A stretch of DNA of 64,000 nt from Poa pratensis (Eukaryota > Streptophyta > Magnoliopsida > Poales > Poaceae), in NCBI GenBank assembly GCA_947311845.1, contig CAMZMU010000123.1, forward strand, positions 10,923,417 through 10,987,416. The letters run 5' to 3'. The stretch's first letter is position 1. The number at the start of each line of letters is the position of its first letter. Shown here in pieces: positions 22,097 through 34,013 of this stretch. The notes below the pieces were generated by a model that had not been told where the DNA came from, did no database searches, and saw nothing but the letters and a program-made list of their open reading frames with translations. The position numbers and the translations under genes are program-made.

Positions 22097-23340
22097 ATTT
22101 TTTGACCGTAACCGGCAGGAGCTCTGTCATTGCATTATAGAAGAATAGAGTTGGTCCAGTTAATTAGGGAAACCGGACCCAAAAACCATACATCACACGG
22201 TTAACTTGCGGAAACCGGCAACACCACACACTCAAATCATGGAACGCCGTCCGTGCCTGAGACAAGGGCACCAAGACCCAAGATCACAGGGCACACCACA
22301 TACCCAACAAATAAGAACTCCCTAAACACAAACGACCTCTCGCAACTAGCAATGCACCGATGTGCACCCTCCCAACATAAGAGATCAAACATTGACCTTT
22401 ACTAAGGCGCGGATCGCCTCAACCACGTGTGGGGTGTGCTGCTTCTTGTTCATCTTCAGATAATGTTGCATCGTCTCATTCAGGACATCTTCATTGGTTT
22501 TCCCCTTGTTCTTGAGCTTTGGTAACTCCCCAAAGGCCTCCGCCCGCCTATACTCCGCTCGCTTGGCTGTTGGAATATCACAAGCACTGTTTTTCTTGTC
22601 CAAACGGATGATGCGTCGCGCAATGTGAGAGGGAGCAGCCTCCTCCACCTGCTTGTCCGTGGGCAAGCCCGACGCAAAGCAAGCAAAATCTTGGAACAAC
22701 TCCTTCTCCTGAAGCTTTTCAGCATCAAAAGTGACCAACTCCTGGGTGGTTCTCTCCTCAGAGCTAGGTGTACCACAATACTTCAGGTCCTCCAAAGCCA
22801 AAGGCAGATCAGACTCCACAGCAGGCTCTTGCTGGTTGGCCATGGCCTCCACCACCGGAAAAACACCCTCCGGAGCAGCCAACAACGAGGAGGTCAGGGC
22901 GAGCATCGACGCTGAAAAGGTCGCATCCCTAGGAGAGAAACAACCATACAACTCGGGAGCTTCACCGTCTGAGAGGCCACCATTGATCTCAGCTAGTGCA
23001 GGCGATGCTGGAGGCGTCTGCACCACGGCAGGCGCTTCCAAAGCAATCGCAGCCCGCTCCATCGAACTCTCAAACTGCTCCAGCAAGGCTTGCCATTTAT
23101 CTGTCACCACACGCAACGGCTGGACCATCTCCTCGAACCGGGAAGCAACCAGGTCTTGCAGCTCAGCCCGCAGCACCGTTGCCTGCTCCTCAACGATGGA
23201 CCTGAACACCGCATCTGCTGGAGCAGCTGAACCATCGGAGAGGCAGCCAGTCATCAGCTTATAGTTTGGAGTCGACGTCACGGTAATTAGTTGTGAGCAT
23301 CCACAACTCTTCCCCTCTCTAGTGCTCATTGTAGCCCTTA
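22097..23340 (-). mobile_element. 5'-truncated LINE, minus strand
   Basis: On the minus strand the unit ends with CAGAGCTCCTGCCGGTTACG followed by an A run (T run at 22097-22102 on the plus strand). It contains the 314-residue frame described next. The 5' limit is approximate and no target duplication was identified. Confidence 0.75.
22385..23329 (-). CDS. LINE-derived ORF, 314 residues
   Basis: The frame is open from MSTREGKSCGC to AIRALVKVNV. The C-terminal part (RRIIRLDKKNSACDIPTAKR, then AEYRRAEAFGELPK and EAIRALVKVNV) is a pattern seen in proteins of grass non-LTR retrotransposons. The N-terminal part has no recognised domain. It lies about 290 bp before the LINE poly(A) tail and no reverse transcriptase is attached. 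I take it as an element-encoded remnant, not a host gene. The start is uncertain because the element is truncated upstream. Confidence 0.6.
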   Translation of the reverse strand: MSTREGKSCGCSQLITVTSTPNYKLMTGCLSDGSAAPADAVFRSIVEEQATVLRAELQDLVASRFEEMVQPLRVVTDKWQALLEQFESSMERAAIALEAPAVVQTPPASPALAEINGGLSDGEAPELYGCFSPRDATFSASMLALTSSLLAAPEGVFPVVEAMANQQEPAVESDLPLALEDLKYCGTPSSEERTTQELVTFDAEKLQEKELFQDFACFASGLPTDKQVEEAAPSHIARRIIRLDKKNSACDIPTAKRAEYRRAEAFGELPKLKNKGKTNEDVLNETMQHYLKMNKKQHTPHVVEAIRALVKVNV

Positions 23341-24964
23341 AATATCAATTTTGTGCCTTTACAGATTAAAAGCCAATCATCCTATCATTTTGACTCTAGA
23401 CCAAATGTTCTTATGCTGACAAGTGTCTTGAGCAATTCTGGTTTTCCCACTGAAAGTTTTGTTAGTATTTTCCAAACCTGCCTTTTCATTTTGATCTACA
23501 ATATATGCAGGTCCCAGTACATTATTGGTATGAAGAGAGGCTATCTGAGGCATGCTGCTTGTGATTGGACATAATTTAAACTTATACTCCACTATCGTCT
23601 CTTTTACCTGGCCACGTGCCGGGGTGTGGTTGTGTCTTTCCTATTCCTGGTGAGTTGCTGTAAGGACTAATTCTAGTTTTAATACATCTATACAAGTATC
23701 ATCATTTCTCATACTGTTATCTGATTAACGCACTGGCCGAATAGTTGCTATATTTTGTGGCAATTATCAGTCTCAGATGACAACTTTGGTTGACCTTAAC
23801 CTCGCTCGTCTAGTGGGATGTTGTAGATGCAAAAAACATCTTTCTCTAGATGCACAATACTGGTTCGTTGAGAAAAAAGAATTACATGACCCATACCCGC
23901 ATATATGTTATGTTCCAACTGTGTGCTCTTATATATGTTATCTAGTGACAGAAATATGCAACCGGCCCAGACATAAGGTGTCCATTTTGGTACTTTGATG
24001 AAAAATATACCTGCTTTAGTCACCTTAGTTTTCTATTCAGTTAAGATGAAAATTAAGTTATGATGTGCAGTGCTTGGTATCTGAAGCTCCATCTGAAGTA
24101 AGGAAGGTTCAACTTATTCTAATATTACATCATAATATGACATTGAGCATTTGCTTCCTGAGTTAATGAAAGCAGACAACATGTTCTGCTGTTCGCCTGT
24201 TCCTCTTTTTTCAGCTGACCTGCTGTTGATTCAAATCTGTTTTCAGATTGCAGGCTCCAGCTTTTCCTCCCATTCATCACACACCTTATGTGTCTCAAAG
24301 GGTTCTGGAAGCAATGGATTGCAGCCCTGAAACTTCGCATCAGCCCACTACCGACGCCACGACCGTCACTCACCAACCCTACGACGAGCTTTTGCCAGTC
24401 CAAGAGGCCCTGCACCAATGCTCACCGAATGAGAGAGATCAGGGAAAGGAAACAAGACAAGGTGGTGCAGTGAGTAGGGAGCCAACAAGAGAGGAAGATC
24501 TCTAAGCTGCAGTTAGCTAGCTAGCCCATGGCACTGATCCACTCAAGTGCAAACAAGACCTGGGAGCCAGCGAAGTGACTGCTGCTTACCGTTGTCTGAG
24601 AATATTCCTCTTCAACCCGAGCTGTGATGTCCATGGCTTCATTCAGCAACGATAAGGACATCACCTGCCATGGACACAGTAAAGTTGAAGAAAAGTTCAG
24701 GCCGAGATGAATATGTGCCGAATTCCAAAGTGAAGTGATATGACAGCGTCCAAGTTGAGCTTGGCTACTTTTACCTAACTTCTACGGCGTAGATCTCCCC
24801 GCTCCCAAAGGCATATCTTGTATTCTTGTTCGTGTAAAAACAGCATCTATCTTCCCAGGAACCGTTTGTTGCAGGGTATGCAACGAGCAATGGTTTGGGG
24901 AAGAATGCAGAGGGAGGCCGGTTGCTTTGCATTATTGGCGCTGCACAATTGCTCTACTAGGCTG
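23341..24964. other. Unassigned sequence
   Basis: Possible exon-like frames (24248-24505, reading MQAPAFPPIHHTPYVSQRV; and 23511-23574 after ATATGCAG) are flanked by splice-like signals but have no homology I recognise. They could be captured gene pieces. Confidence 0.35.
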
Positions 24965-25400
24965 CTAACTGCGGCTGCGGGTATCTTTTGAGTTACTTCG
25001 ATAATATCCACGAAACAGGATTACGTCCCGCTTTATAAATAAATCAACAAACGGCCGAACTGATACATAGTGGTGAGGAAATCCTCTTACAAAGCAAGTC
25101 AAAAAGAAACGACAAGCGAGAGGGGAGCGAGCGCCCCCAACTCGAAGTCGAGCAAGAACACCGGGAGAAGCCAGACCTAACACCAAGCAACCTAGACTAC
25201 CGAGCAGGTACGAAACCGCGCCTCCTCAGAAAACCTTCGGACAACGTTGCACCGAACATATCACGCCATTGCTGGAGAGGGCCGCCTGCCCTCTCGCTCC
25301 GGGCCGTGGAGCGCCGTTCCTGCCAGCGAATAGCAAGAACTGAGAACGGTGACAACAGAGTCACGTGTATAAGATAGGAGACCAACAATGTCATCCCGTG
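24965..25400 (-). mobile_element. LINE-like 3' tail, minus strand
   Basis: On the minus strand the segment ends ...TTTATTTATAAAGCGGGACG, a phrase typical of grass LINE 3' ends. No long frame or target duplication was found, so the limits are approximate. Confidence 0.45.
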
Positions 25401-26253
25401 CCAGAAGAAGCTTCACGCTACATCCTCATGTTGCAGGAAACCACGTGCTTCGGAGATGTTTGCACCAGGATGGAAATTAACCTGCATCCGTTGGAGTGTA
25501 GTAAAAGTACCTTTCGTGGACCATCGAGGCATCATCCATCGTTTTGCTAGACGATCCACCCCTCTCAAATAACTACCGAGAAATTTACCACGGCAATCAT
25601 CATTGAAGCCACTTTCGTTGAAGGCGAAATGACAAATGTAGATGGTTTTGGAATTTGAGGGATTAAGAGTTTCCGGTGTTGGAGTTGAAAGACCAAACTT
25701 AGACTTAAACCATAGTTAGGGCGAAAAGTACCTTTTCCCATAATAAACAGAATTAAATGGTTGGTGAGACGATAAAGTAAGAAACCTCTAGGCTCTTGCG
25801 AGCCAGGATAGAATGCAACACTTCAGACCGGTAGGTACTTCATCAACTTTCAAGATGCTGAACTGCATGAAAGTTCAATATACAATAATCTAATTAAGGC
25901 CTAGCTACACGTAGCTAGCTCTTGCTTCACCAAGACCTGCATAAACAGTTCTGTAAAAGTATACAGAATCACAATAGCTATATCAGAACAATCTTATAAT
26001 CTGAAACTTTTAAAGCATGGCTACTCCATAGCATACGAATGCACTAATATTTTAGAGAAAGAAGAGAGACAAAATTCTCAATGATGTCTTCCCGCATGCT
26101 TGCGTCATGTCAACGTGTGCATATCCTCCTCAAAATCCTCACCAGAAAAGGAAGTGCAAAAATTCCAAGCGCCTACGACTACAAATAGGCCCCCCCACAT
26201 CAGCTTTGGTCCACTCCACTCAGTCCACTGCACCTTGTTCGATCACGCATGTT
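25401..26253. other. Upstream region of the bHLH gene
   Basis: No gene is recognised. A TATA-like ACAAATAG lies at about 26180, some 75 bases before the chosen ATG. The stretch 25560-25740 resembles degenerate repeat DNA. Confidence 0.4.
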
Positions 26254-28680
26254 ATGCATCTACCAGCAGACGAGCTGCACCTCCAGTATTTCATGCCCCG
26301 GCAGCCCCAGGACTCAACCGACCTTCCGGACTCGGCTGCGTGCGCCTCCTCCACCACTTCGCCGGCCGCCACTATGTGGGAGTATCACCAGGCTCATGCG
26401 GCCTTGCAGCCTTCGCCCTCCTGGAGCCTCTACGCTGGTACGGCGGCGCTTCTCGACGGCCCAGCCTTCACCGCCGACTCAGTGCCGGCGGTGGCAGACA
26501 TGCACCTGCCGGTTGGCGACCACGTCCACGGACATGCCTGGAGCCACGGAGAACTGTGAGTACTTAATTATATGCATGCCCTACGCTGCAGGAATACTAC
26601 TATGGCATGCTTCATGTGTGTCCTCCATCATCACGAGCTAACTATTGTTTGTGTTTTCAGAACTAACGACAGCACGGGCTACAAGGAGAACTTCCTGGAC
26701 CTGCTCGCGTCGAAGAACGTGACGCCGGAGATCTTCGACGACGTCCCAGCCGGCCGTTATGCTACAGCACCAGCCTCCCTGACGGCGCGGTTGGAGGCAG
26801 GCTGACGTGTCTCCGATGAAGTACGAGGTCGCCGCTGGCTCGCCGTTGTTCTTGGGAAGCGGTTCTAATGCTGCGCTCGAAGCCCAGGGGATGAACTTGC
26901 TGAGCTGCATGCCATCCTACATCGACGGCCACCGTCAAAGGGAGGAAAGCAACAACCACCACCAGCAAGAACACGGGAACCCCATGGCTTCCTTTCTTCA
27001 GCAAATAAGTACTCGCACTAGTGCTGGGGTGCACGCTAGCCTGGATTATTCAGGCTTGGGAGGACTTGACAAGATTTGTCAGGGGGGGCGACCAATGGAT
27101 GCTGCAAAGCCTTTTAACATCAGGAGTCTCCCGGATTTAAGCTCTCTCGGCGGCTACAGGTCAACCAAGGAACTGATGTCAGTGCCACCTCCCATACATG
27201 AGATGCGCCGATAGGTCTGACAGCAGCAGAAAAGAGCAAGAAATCGTGCCGGTAAGTCGCGTGTGCATTGCATATGCCAATTTGATGCCAATGTTGAATG
27301 ATTTACAAGCATTATGACAACTAATTAGTGGGAGCTGTTAAAGACCAGATTATATATATAGTTTGCTGCTGAATGTGAATTGTGGCATGTGATTGTCGCA
27401 GGCAAGGAGTAGTAGCAGCGGCAGTGGAGCGGTGCCGAGTGATCGTAAGAAGCGATCATCGGAGGAAAGGCGGGAAAGCACCGGCAAGAAATCCAAGCAA
27501 GAGGCGTCCACAGCATCACCTCCCAAGGTAACAGCAAAAACAAGCTAAGTATTTTAAAGCAAACCATTCAATTAGCATGTTTGAGGTGATCATTGGGTTA
27601 CCAAATGCAGCAGCAAGTTCCCAAAGTTAAGCTGGGAGAGAAGATCACAGCACTGCAGCAAATCGTTTCGCCGTTTGGGAAGGTACACAGAAGCAAGATT
27701 TCGTTCATATGTAGACCACCAGAGAACTGCAATTATTCTACTTCTCTAACCTGTCTAAATTGCACATATATATGAGCAGACGGATACAGCATCGGTGCTG
27801 TTTGAAACGATCAAGTATATCAAGTTTCTGCACGAGCAAGTACAGGTAACGCCATATTCCAAAATTCTCTGCATGCATGTTATTCCTCCAAATAATCGCT
27901 GCATCTGCATGCTCTGTATATTTTGACCTAGCCACAAAAAAAGTTTTGGAAAAGTAGAAGATTCCTATACCCTTACCTTGACATTCCTAGTAAAAAGAAA
28001 GTGTAGTGTACCCGGACGAGAAACGTATACGCACACACGATCGAAACACGATCCGTGGTATCTTCCGAGATGCAATGAATCGTTGCAATGACTGTTTAGC
28101 AGCTGGTTCCACATATGAAATTGACTTGCTGTGCCCCCCTTTTATAAGTGGACTTCCTAGTCATGCTTAAATATACCCGAGAAACAGCATAAAGAATGTC
28201 TCAACTTGTCCTGTCTCGCACACTACTACCAGAAACATGAGATAGGGACAGTGCACGCGTACATGCCGATCGCCATCACCATCACAGCTGAGAGTGATCA
28301 CTTTCGAGTTGAGAGGTATTATGCTGATTGGCCTGCCTCTCCTACCTTACTCTTTGCAGCTGCTGAGTGAGCCCTACACCAACGCGAGCAGGAACAAGGT
28401 ACAGACTAATACTACTGCAAGATCCCTTCTTTTTCACAAGATAACGAGGATGAATTAAGGCGCGAGTAACTAATCACTAGTTGCTGACACTGTTTCAGGG
28501 TAACTGTAACAACGGTCCATGGGGGGGAGTTCATGCGGAGGCGAGCCCAGTAGAGGGAGATCATGACCTGAGGGAGAGAGGGCTTTGCTTGGTCCCTGTT
28601 CGTGGACCCCCGAGGTGTACCGGGACGGCAACGCCATGGACTACTGGACGCCGGCGTACAGGGGCTGCCTGTACCGGTGA
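26254..28680 (+). CDS. bHLH transcription factor (bHLH112/123/133-like), seven exons, frame interrupted
   Basis: Exons are 26254-26555, 26661-27251, 27402-27527, 27611-27682, 27780-27845, 28360-28398 and 28499-28680, all with GT/AG borders. Together they give about 458 codons once three single-base shifts are allowed for. The protein starts MHLPADELHLQYFMP. The HLH region spans exons 4-5 (KVKLGEKITALQQIVSPFGK, then TDTASVLFETIKYIKFLHEQ) and is followed by LLSEPYTNASRNK. It ends DYWTPAYRGCLYR. The basic part lacks the canonical E-box-contacting glutamate, as in the bHLH112/123 subgroup, so it probably regulates transcription in the nucleus through atypical DNA binding or dimerisation. Frame breaks: an extra T near 26803 (in-frame TGA), an extra C near 27212, and one base missing near 28604. 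An in-frame upstream ATG at 26107 is possible but reads like leader sequence. It is either a recent pseudogene or a good gene with base errors. Confidence 0.88.
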
Positions 28681-28802
28681 TGCCTCCCTAACTGATAGTA
28701 GCTGCAAAGTTTCTGATCGACAGGCGATCGTGCCAAAACTCAACTTATGTGTAGGATGTACTACGCCAGCTGATAGCCTGCATGTGCTGCTTGTATTTCG
28801 TA

Positions 28803-28883
28803 CTACCTCTGAACCACAACAAGTGTCGCAGTTTTGAACTAAAACCATTTCAAAACTACGACACTTATTTAGATCGGAGTGAG
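28803..28883. mobile_element. Stowaway-type MITE (Icarus-like), 81 bp, diverged
   Basis: The ends CTACCTCTGAACCACA and, reversed, CTCACTCCGATCTAAA are flanked by TA (28801-28802 and 28884-28885). The two halves are nearly complementary (AAGTGTCG(C/T)AGTTTTGAA). It lies about 120 bp after the bHLH stop codon and may be in its 3' UTR. Confidence 0.75.
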
Positions 28884-28885
28884 TA

Positions 28886-30453
28886 GGTTATGATTCTTTC
28901 GCTTAAGCAGCAGTTTTAACTACGCTTGTTAATCTGAAAACGAGTGAAGGCTGCTCTGCTTAGCTGCAGAAACGGTCTGAATCGACTTCAGTTTCTGACA
29001 CTAAGCTACTAGTATAGTTATGTGCTGCACACCAGACTTGATCAGTAGATGTTTCAAGTTTGTTTAGTATATACAGCCCAGTCTCTATGATGATTTCATC
29101 GTCAATAGCATGACACGGATGTCAAATTGGGAAACTCGTAAGCAGCAGCAGCAGCACATAGCTGATCTGAGGGTATGGTACACAGTACACTTTGTTTTGA
29201 GACAGGTCCACATCCATTAATTAAGAAAAAAAGACATGCCCAGTTAATTTACGGAAACTGAGCGAAAACCGAGACACGGCTACCATCGTGAGGCGAGGAA
29301 CAAGAGTGACTTTTTTTTTTCTTGCTCAAACTTCACGAACCAGTTCGAGAAGCGGTGTTGGAGTGTATTTTGTAGCCTTGGGGGACCTAACTTTTAGACC
29401 CAAACCCGACCATATCCAACTTTTTATTTGTAAACTCAAACTAAACCTAACTATGAAAAGGCTTGACCCAAAACAAACTGAACAAGTCAATCCCCAACCA
29501 AACCTTTATATCCAGTTAATCAAAAAACATTTCTAGAAGAAATACTCTACTATATAGTGGGACGATCGCGCGTCGCAATCTTCAGGGAAGGCTCTCTCTC
29601 TCTCCAGCACTCCCCTGCCGCTACTCATTCCCCAGATCTTGTACTAGATGACCCAATGCTCTCTAGTTCCTACGCCGTTCACCAACGCTCATTAGCCGCT
29701 GCTCTTAAAAATCCAAATGAGGAAAAGGTCTCATGTCCATGGATTAGCTTGAGTTGTACATGGAAGCCCTCCACGCTAGCCGAGCTCGGGGAAGGTACTA
29801 GGACTTTGGAAACGGGTTCAAGGTTGCGGCGGATCCACCGCCAATGGGGTTTTGTCGTGCGGGATTTGTCACCGATAAGGTCGATGGTGAAAATTGAGTT
29901 AGTTTTCGATGTTGTATACGTTGTTTAGAAATGTTGCCAGCTTGCGTGTGTTCTTCTGCAAACGTATGAGCGAGATGCTATGATGATTTTGGGCGTTTAC
30001 GGCAAATGTGTGCTTAGTTGCTGCAGATGTTTCGTGGGGTTCTACACACATTGGTCTATCATGCTTCATACGTGTTTTGGCTTTTTATATACTTTGCTGT
30101 GGGCTGATGAGGATTTGTTGCGTCCACTGGGGATTTTTGCTATAATCATTTTTAATGCTGCATTGGTGTTTTGAAATATTGCGATGCTTTATGTACGCTT
30201 TTGACCCACCATGGGAAAAAATGTTGCAAAGTTGTTGCAATAGGTTTATTTTTTGGCGCGTGGGTGGGGTTATGGTGCAAGTATCAGGTGGTCTACATTT
30301 TGAGTTGTCCGATGATCCGATGGTACAGAGGGGTCAGATTTACGCTAGACATTGTCCTTTCTTTAAAGAGAAACTCATTTTAAGCTAGGGTATACTCTAA
30401 CTACACTTAACTTATTTGTCTCGGTCCACTACGGGAAACAAAATTAACATTCA
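28886..30453. other. Unassigned sequence between bHLH and LINE
   Basis: Open frames (29557-29928 and 30155-30388) have no recognised motif. The segment reads as repeat-derived DNA. A lone CACTACGGGAAAC at about 30428 resembles a CACTA terminus without a partner. Confidence 0.4.
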
Positions 30454-31676
30454 CTAGCTAACGGGTCCACTATGGGCAAAGGAGGATGTGGCGACAGGTG
30501 GTAAATGCCTTGTCAATTGGAAAGCCGTGTGTAGACCGTTGGAGTTGGGAGGCCTAGGGTTACCAGACCTACAGGCTAGAGGGCTGGCCCTTCGGGTCAG
30601 ATGGCTATGGCAATCATGAAGTGACGAACACAAACCATGGCAAGGGCTGCCACTGCCGATTGACAAGCGGGTGCGAGACATTTTCAATGCCTCTGTGAAC
30701 TTCAACTTGGGCAACGGTGAAACAATTAAGTTCTGGACTGACCCTTGGCTGCACGGAGAGTGCCTGAAGAACACGGCGCCAATGCTCTTTCAAGCCTGCA
30801 CCCGACGCAATATCAGTGTTGCGCAAGCTTTAACTGCTAGCAGATGGACTCGTCACTTCCGACATGAACTTGAACCGGCGGAGCTCATCCAAGCGGTGCA
30901 ACTTTGGGACAGTTTACAACACATTCATCTGCAGCCCGAAACTAAAGACACTGTAACCTAGCGTTGGAATTCAAGCGGCGTCTATACGGCCAGCTCGGCG
31001 TACCTGATGCAGTTCCAAGGGGCACTGCAAACAAACTTCAGAGAGGTTATTTGGGACTCTGATGCGCCCCTACGCTGCCGTATCTTTGTCTGGCTGGCGA
31101 TAAAAGGGCGATGCAACACCGCGGATGTCCTGGCTAAGAAAGGTTGGCCACATGAAGATAGCTGCGTCTTCTGCCCTAGCACACCTGAGACGGCTGACCA
31201 CCTCTTGGCACACTGCCCTTTCATCACATAGCTTTGGGCACAGCTGTTGCCGGTTGCAAACAGGTCTCCATGCTTCATGCCGCAGCAGGGGCAGACCCTT
31301 TTGGAGTGGCTGACAAAGACAAGAAATTTTACGGAGAAGCTAAGGCGGAAGGAATGGACTGCTGTGGTTCAGCTGGTGTGGTGGTCGACTTGGAAAGAAA
31401 GAAACGCCCGGATCTTTAACAGGCACGCGAAGAACCTGAATGAGCTCAAGTTTGACATCCTACAGGAGGCGAGCCAATGGAGGTCAGCAGGCAGGTCGAG
31501 TGCAGCTGCCTTGCTACAAAGACCCAGGGAGCCGGATTAGGAGCCTTCTGTTGTACTAGGGTTTTAGGCTGAAATAGCCTTTCTTTTCCTCTTTTGTACA
31601 TCTCCTTTGTACACATTTTATTACTCCTACTATTAATGAAACAGCAGACTGAACTGCTCTTTCCGTCAAAAAAAGA
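30454..31676 (+). pseudogene. LINE reverse-transcriptase ORF2, C-terminal part
   Basis: Frames from 30671 onward read NLGNGETIKFWTDPWLHGEC, then the zf-RVT-like region RCRIFVWLAIKGRCNTADVL with CVFCPSTPETADHLLAHCPF, and finally WTAVVQLVWWSTWKERNARI. This is the conserved tail of plant LINE ORF2 proteins. In-frame stops (TAG at 30959 and 31229) and a frame change near 30620 break it. An A-rich tail lies at 31669-31680. The endonuclease and most of the polymerase are absent through 5' truncation. Confidence 0.9.
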
Positions 31677-31989
31677 AACGAAACAACAGTGCTCACGCAG
31701 GAGTAACACAACAATCTGGAAACCATAAAAAAATACTGGACGACTCAGCCAATTCCCCATTGCCCCTGATAGCATCAGTTGCACCTTCCTCATCTCATCC
31801 GGGGTTTATCATTGGCCAAGTAAAATACACATCACGCCACTTGCTAAAGTTTTTTTTTTTCACGTAACTATAACCACCACTTTGTTTTGCACAAACACCA
31901 CTGTTTAATGTAATGATTTGCACATAACACAAAACGTGTCGTTAGCTTCTCCTGCCTCCTCGACGACTTGCTCGAACCAATCACCCGTT

Positions 31990-32322
31990 TTGTGTTCAGT
32001 GTTCTGTAAAAATCATTACATCAAACAATGGAGTTCTCCGCAAAACAAAGTCGCGGAGTCTGTGGCTCGAACGGAACAGCAGGGTGTTCGACAAGGTAGC
32101 CTCTCTACCGTGGACGGTTTGTAGGAGGATTAGAGAGGAGTGGGAGCTGTGGCGTAGAGCTAAGCTTTGTGGAGTGGATGCGAGGATTAGTGAGTAATCA
32201 GTGTGGTGTTTGAGCGAGGAATCGCCTGTGGTTCCTTGGCTCGGGTTGGCTCTTGTAAATCTGCTTCTCTTATCTTAATAAAGAAGACACGCAATTCTCT
32301 TGCGTGTTCTTGAAAAAAAAAA
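31990..32322 (+). mobile_element. Second LINE 3' end
   Basis: From about 32049 one frame reads RSLWLERNSRVFDKVASLPW and ends KLCGVDARISE with a stop at 32198, the C-terminus of another LINE ORF2 family. A short 3' UTR with AATAAAG and a poly(A) run (32313-32322) follow. Only the last part of the element is present. Confidence 0.8.
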
Positions 32323-34013
32323 TTGCCCATGGCTGGTAGAAGAATGTCTGTGAAAGAAGAGGAACTGTATTGTAGATGATATTAAGCAACGAGATGCTCA
32401 CTTCTCTTAAGAAAAATAGCAACATTTCTTCAAAGTCCAAATCAACCAGACCATCGGCCCATCGCCCGAGGAAAGAACACCCAATAAAGTTTGATTTATT
32501 TCCAGGTTCCACCAGCGTTACCCTGCTGAAATCCTTGAAAGGTCCTGGAGGGTGAGGGTTTGGCCAAAATGTGAAACTGGACACTAAAAGATGAGGTGAT
32601 GGAACTGACTCCTTTTCCCCACAGAAACAGCAGTCAAATTCATCTGGCCAACGTTTTGTTCCCAAGTCCTCTCCATGGACTGGATGCAACCACACGATAG
32701 GCATAATCGTTTTCTACAAATCAAGCATGTGAGAATCTTGAACTACTGAGTACAGAATTTCATTATACAACAATTTGGAAGCCCAACTTGAGGTCAGAGT
32801 GCCCAAGATCCAACATCCTGCATATGTGAAAATTGAACAGACAAGCAGAATTTTGCCCACTCCGCCATCTCCAGCAAACCTAAACGTGTGATGAAAGCGG
32901 AACAGACATCCCACAATTATATGGCCACCGTAGCATCCTGCTGCTCACAACTAGCAAAGATTCGATAAAAAAGGGGCTTTCAGAAGCACTTGCCAAATAT
33001 CATGCCAAATCCAATTCAACCCGATACATGCCTATGTGGATTCAGGCTTTGAGTGCACGTAAACCTTTCCATAATTGGGATGCCCTCGAGGTCTCGCATT
33101 GGAAAAAAAAACCTCTCGGCAATACTTCTTTCGAAGCATATCACAGCTCATATCTCGATCACCTTGATCTAGCTTGATAATCCATTTGGAGAGAAGAGGT
33201 GGTGAACAATGAAATGTGTAGGGAGATCATGACATTAACCTATTTTCAATGTGACAGATGGTGGGAAGAGGAAGACTACCCATCTTTGGTTGGAAGAGGA
33301 TGAGTCCAAGATTACGAGTAGTTGAAGAGACATATCACAGACTACTGAAGCGCTCTATTTGGCTAGTAACCAGTTTCTGATGTTAGGTTACACCCAGATA
33401 CTTGGCAGCCTGAAGGAAGAGTGGAGTATTGAAGATTCTGTGGAGTTGGTCCCGTTTACGATGGAGTAAGACGATGAAACAAACAGGGCCATGGGTACAG
33501 ACGGCTTCAAATATTAATATCATGGGTACTCACCAAACAATGTTTATAAGTTGTGATAGCACTCAAACATGCATCTCTGGTAAACTTCTAAACAAATTTA
33601 TCCCTCTACGAGTAGTACAAAATGCATACTCCAGTTTCAGTAGCATCATAGTTTATGAACACAATGAACAAACGGTTTCCAATGGTCCAGCCATGTATCT
33701 ATGCCAATTACTTTAACACCATCACAAACTCTTATTCAGATTGATCATCCAAAGTGCACACTGGAACTACAAATTTAGCAACAAAACATCTCACAGATAA
33801 CAAGGTTCGGGCTGATCACAATCTAGGGGCATTTAAACGACATATACTGGACAAAAGAGCAACATGTTTGTATATAAAAGAGGGTAACTGGTTCTTCAGA
33901 ACTTCGGCAAGTTCAAAGGTACCAAGGATTCATGGCGAGACAGATACCATGACCAATCCCATCATTTGCCACCATGACACAAGAAACAAAACCTCCAATT
34001 CGAGGGACTTCCT
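32323..34013. other. Spacer and 3' side of the F-box gene
   Basis: No gene is recognised. Frames at 32270-32704 (-) and 33429-33716 (+) lack motifs. The last 200-300 bp are probably the 3' UTR of the minus-strand F-box gene. Confidence 0.4.

Noticed and set aside
30426..30450. CACTACGGGAAAC resembling a CACTA terminus
   Set aside because: No subterminal repeats and no partner end were found nearby.
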